NCBI GenBank assembly: GCA_000444245.1
Contig: ATSW01010159.1
Location: 1-21,945 of the forward strand
Source: Botryllus schlosseri
Taxonomy: Eukaryota; Chordata; Ascidiacea; Stolidobranchia; Styelidae
Length of the DNA stretch: 21,945 nucleotides
Direction: 5' to 3'
The translations under genes and the position numbers were made by a program. Under the pieces are notes generated by a model that was not told where the DNA came from, searched no databases, and saw only the letters and a program-made list of their open reading frames with translations. Positions 18,863 to 21,945 of this stretch are shown piece after piece (positions within the stretch are counted from its first letter, which is position 1; each line of letters opens with the position of its first letter).

Positions 18863-21800
18863 AGCTAGATCAAAGGCGAATACCCAATGCATAGTCTTTG
18901 GTCAGTCACGTGCCGCAAAATCATGCTTCCATGACTCTATGGTCTGGTCATGGTTTCCGAATGCGATACACAATGGATACGCACAAAGCATAGGCCTTTA
19001 CGGCAAGACCAACACGACAATTATTCATCAAACGAAGCATGAGCGATATATATAGGTCGCGAAGGGTAGTGCGAATCATCAGGTGCGCTTCACAACGTCA
19101 AACCATCTTACGAATCTCTTTCAGACAGGAGAATAAAACGATTGTGGCGTTGTATGACTTGTCATCACAATATCTGTCGAACTTCAAAGAAAAAATGCGA
19201 CAGCACGCTACAAATGTTATCAGAATTCGTCACCACAGAGAAATTAAACTTTTTAACCAAACACTGTCATAAATATTAAATTATCTTGAAGTCGCACCAG
19301 AATGACGGTTGTGTCTATCGTAGAATGTCGGTATCTCTCTACACCTTACATTGGCTATGTACAACACAGGTTAAAATAAGGTTTCTAATAGCACGGGCAG
19401 TCGGGCATGACTACATTCTACATGCCAAGATAGAGATGTAGTAAAATCTCTCATACCTAATGCCAAAAGCAGCATACATTACATACTGGTCTATCGTTCG
19501 CTCTGTGATATTTGATAGGACTATATGTTAATAACAATTCAACTGAAAGAAGCTCGTTAATATCAATCTAAGACAGCCTACTTTACTACATTCTTTCTAC
19601 TCTTGAATAGTTTACCATCACTGATCTCAAGTATCAGTAACAGGAATCTTCAGTACGTCAACACGCCAGGTATATGATCAACTGGAAATGCCACAAGACT
19701 TCACTGATACTTACACATCAACTAATGCAGCTGAACGAAATACATTACTTTCAGTTGCCAAATAATGAGTCACACTATCGGTGCAAATCGAAGCAACTCG
19801 TCAGCAGAAGCGACTAATACGTTCTCAAATGACTCAGGACGACGTTAAGTTAGGAGCAGACACGCACCAGACATTGTCCATTAGTAAGTGCGCTTTCAGA
19901 ACCGCAGCAAACATGGACAGCCGGGACGGCAGAAATTATTATTGGTACTGAATTCTTAGATTCTATATGGTCGCGAGAAAAGATCACAATGATCTAGTGT
20001 AGTTCCTTCCCCAATCATAATATATTCATCTTATTATAAAAGTTGGCAAACCGACCAATAATAGTCTAATGTTCGGTTACGTCAATTATGACGCCGTCAA
20101 TCTCACACTGGGAGGCGTTACGATGGTGCTAAGTGCTTGCGGATGCCTTGACCAGTTTACTCGGCACCATTGTAACTATATTCACGGACAGTCCAACACG
20201 CTTGGACACCACGCTTCGAGATGAAGCTTGGTGTACTGCAGTTTAATTCGAGGAATTATCTTTGGCGTCATATGTCAATACCGTGATAATCGAAGTGAGG
20301 TCTTGAGATGCGGCGATAACCACCAAACTAGGCGCTTGAAGATAGCACTGATATACAATCGTAATTTCGTTTCACATCCGATAATTTCAAGATTCTGTAA
20401 GACGAAACAGGCATTTTGTTATTACCGACTACGCCCATAACTTTAATCTGAAAGATGAGTTGTGAACCTGCCATTAATCACCTCATTTAGACACCCGTCG
20501 CTAAATTTACTTTCCGTGTCGACACACGTCATTTTAGAGTACGGAAATACGTGTTGCCAGTTTTAGGGCATGATGTGATTCGAGCCTGCTATGCGTAAAA
20601 AGAAATCAATAAACGAGTGAAGACCTGATCAGTGATCATATATGCAGTCTAATGATATTCGAAAAAGCTATTCTTCTCGGGTATAAGCCAAATACCTATC
20701 TAACCAAGCGTACAACATACTTCTAAGCCTCTGACTACAAATCTTGGTATAAAGCGTTCGCGACAGACAACCATTAACAATGAAGATTACTACAGCTAAT
20801 ATTATCACACGCCGTGCGTCGCTATTGAAACTGTATCATTACTATCACACATTACTATTGCATCAGCAATACGCAGACTGCGCCTTCAATTTTCTGACTT
20901 GGTTGTAAGAGAAAGAGCCGGAACCAGGGTAACACAACACAAAATGTTTTCTAACCGGTCTCTGCAGGAATATGCACCTGTTCGTGAGACTGCGGCCATA
21001 CGTAGCGCACCGACTGGCCTCCATGGGGATTTGGTTACCTGAAAATGATTCCCCTGCTGTTTGCTACAGGAGATTGGGAAATATACGGCAAGGAATTAGC
21101 GTACAGTATATTCCTCATTGTTTGACTCCATGCCTAGGCAGTGTATACCATTATCCAATAAAGATCGATAAATAAGCGCTAACATTTCCTCAGGGATATA
21201 GAGAACTTCTATATATCCTTGCATTTCCTGAACAGGGTAGTCGTGGTTCAATACACAAACATAAACATAAGCCTCATTATTATCAAAATAATTTCATTTG
21301 CAGACCCTACTGCAACTGTAACAACTCAACATTATTTTTCGAAATACATCCATTATGAGCACAATATACATGTCGCCATGCAATCTGGAATGTGCATATC
21401 CAACACTGACTCCAACATATGAGAATTCAGAAACCGGTATTATAATTTACCGCAATGACATGATACATATCCGAAATCTTCCTAACGAAATTGCATAATG
21501 AATATAAGCTAGGCACCGCTTCAAATTCCTAATCCCAATTATATGATGCATAAGTAATGTAAGGCATCACAAACCCTCGACATCAACTGCAACTGACACA
21601 TGTCGTAAATTGCAGACATCTACATCCGACTTCATCGCAATTGGCATCTACGAAAAGCAGTAGTAGCCTACACAGGGACCCTCGTAGTCAACAGCATGTG
21701 CATTGTGCATTGTGCAATGTGCACCGGTCAAGTAATTAGTAATTAGTTACGCATGACAACACTTGCTTGGAGTAACCTACTTACACCGACATAAGGATGA

Positions 21801-21887
21801 AGCTTGGTGCCGGTATAACGTACGCGTGAACATTCCGTGTTACAGGAGACAGATGTGACCAGACCACACGAAACACTCTATCTATCA
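18863..21887. other. Unassigned 3-kb stretch with minor repeats
   Basis: No gene, RNA gene or transposon end was recognised. A 12-bp stem with one mismatch and a 5-base loop lies at 20206-20234 (ACACCACGCTTC with GAAGCTTGGTGT). A short TGTGCAT/TGTGCAA tandem (about four 7-bp units) lies at about 21700-21724, followed by a duplicated TAATTAG. Plus frames of 62 to 77 codons (19039-19272, 20228-20440, 20972-21175, 21219-21422) show no domain. Confidence 0.45.
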
Positions 21888-21945
21888 CAGGCGTTGGGAA
21901 CCTATGGCTCGCGAGCCATATATGGCACTTTTGGTTATAAGATAT
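21888..21945. mobile_element. Left terminus of a hAT element, cut by window end
   Basis: CAGGCGTTGGGAACC is followed by TATGGCTCGCGAGCCATA and TGGCAC. The arrangement of a CAG-type start, GGGAACC or TTCCCAACC, and a TGGCTCGCGAGCCA palindrome is a familiar hAT left end in animals. The preceding bases ATCTATCA (21880-21887) would be the TSD. The remainder lies beyond the window, so autonomy cannot be judged. Confidence 0.65.

Noticed and set aside
20206-20234. 12-bp stem with 5-base loop as an RNA gene or terminator.
   Set aside because: One mismatch, no flanking structure or gene; short stems of this kind are common in 22 kb.

Overview
The window reads as nuclear DNA of a multicellular animal, probably an invertebrate; I cannot name the species. 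It is AT-rich with almost no long reading frames. The two stretches that look like host coding sequence are isolated exons bounded by GT-AG-type splice signals. No tRNA, rRNA, CRISPR, bacterial operon or retroelement was recognised by eye.

The dominant content is DNA transposon debris of the hAT superfamily, nearly all short and non-autonomous. Four elements can be bounded with good support from terminal inverted repeats plus 8-bp target site duplications (TSDs): 98-473, 3146-4421, 11586-12634, and 12006-12576, which sits inside the previous one. A second nest lies at about 14411-15861: a TGCAACTTT-rich element (14480-15082) lies in an element with TTCAAAAATA-type ends (14428-15447), which itself seems to have landed in the left end of an element with a TAGTGCTGGGC-type end. 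More decayed hAT pieces are at 16410-16520, 17281-17314 and 18509-18862, and a further left end begins at 21888 and runs out of the window.

Layout: 1-89 unassigned; 90-481 hAT MITE with TSDs; 555-727 candidate terminal coding exon (+); about 740-1873 a 126-bp tandem satellite; 1874-3136 unassigned; 3137-4430 hAT with TSDs, holding every ambiguous base in the window; 4431-6180 mostly unassigned, with a weak inverted-repeat element candidate; 6181-6496 candidate first coding exon on the minus strand; 6497-11577 long intergenic or intronic DNA with a perfect 22-bp hairpin (8334-8394) and a perfect 29-bp duplication (9768-9825); 11578-12642 nested hATs with a CRE/CCAAT promoter-like block; 12643-14410 unassigned; 14411-15861 triple nest; 15848-16879 a templated 86-bp copy; 17281-18862 hAT remnants; 18863-21887 unassigned; 21888-end a new hAT.

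The window is best seen as intronic or intergenic DNA serving as hAT landing ground. The most unusual structures are the nested insertions, the 86-bp copy whose junctions show a template-switch signature next to a transposon end, the perfect hairpin, and the promoter-like block kept inside a hAT. I found no convincing complete new multigene system.
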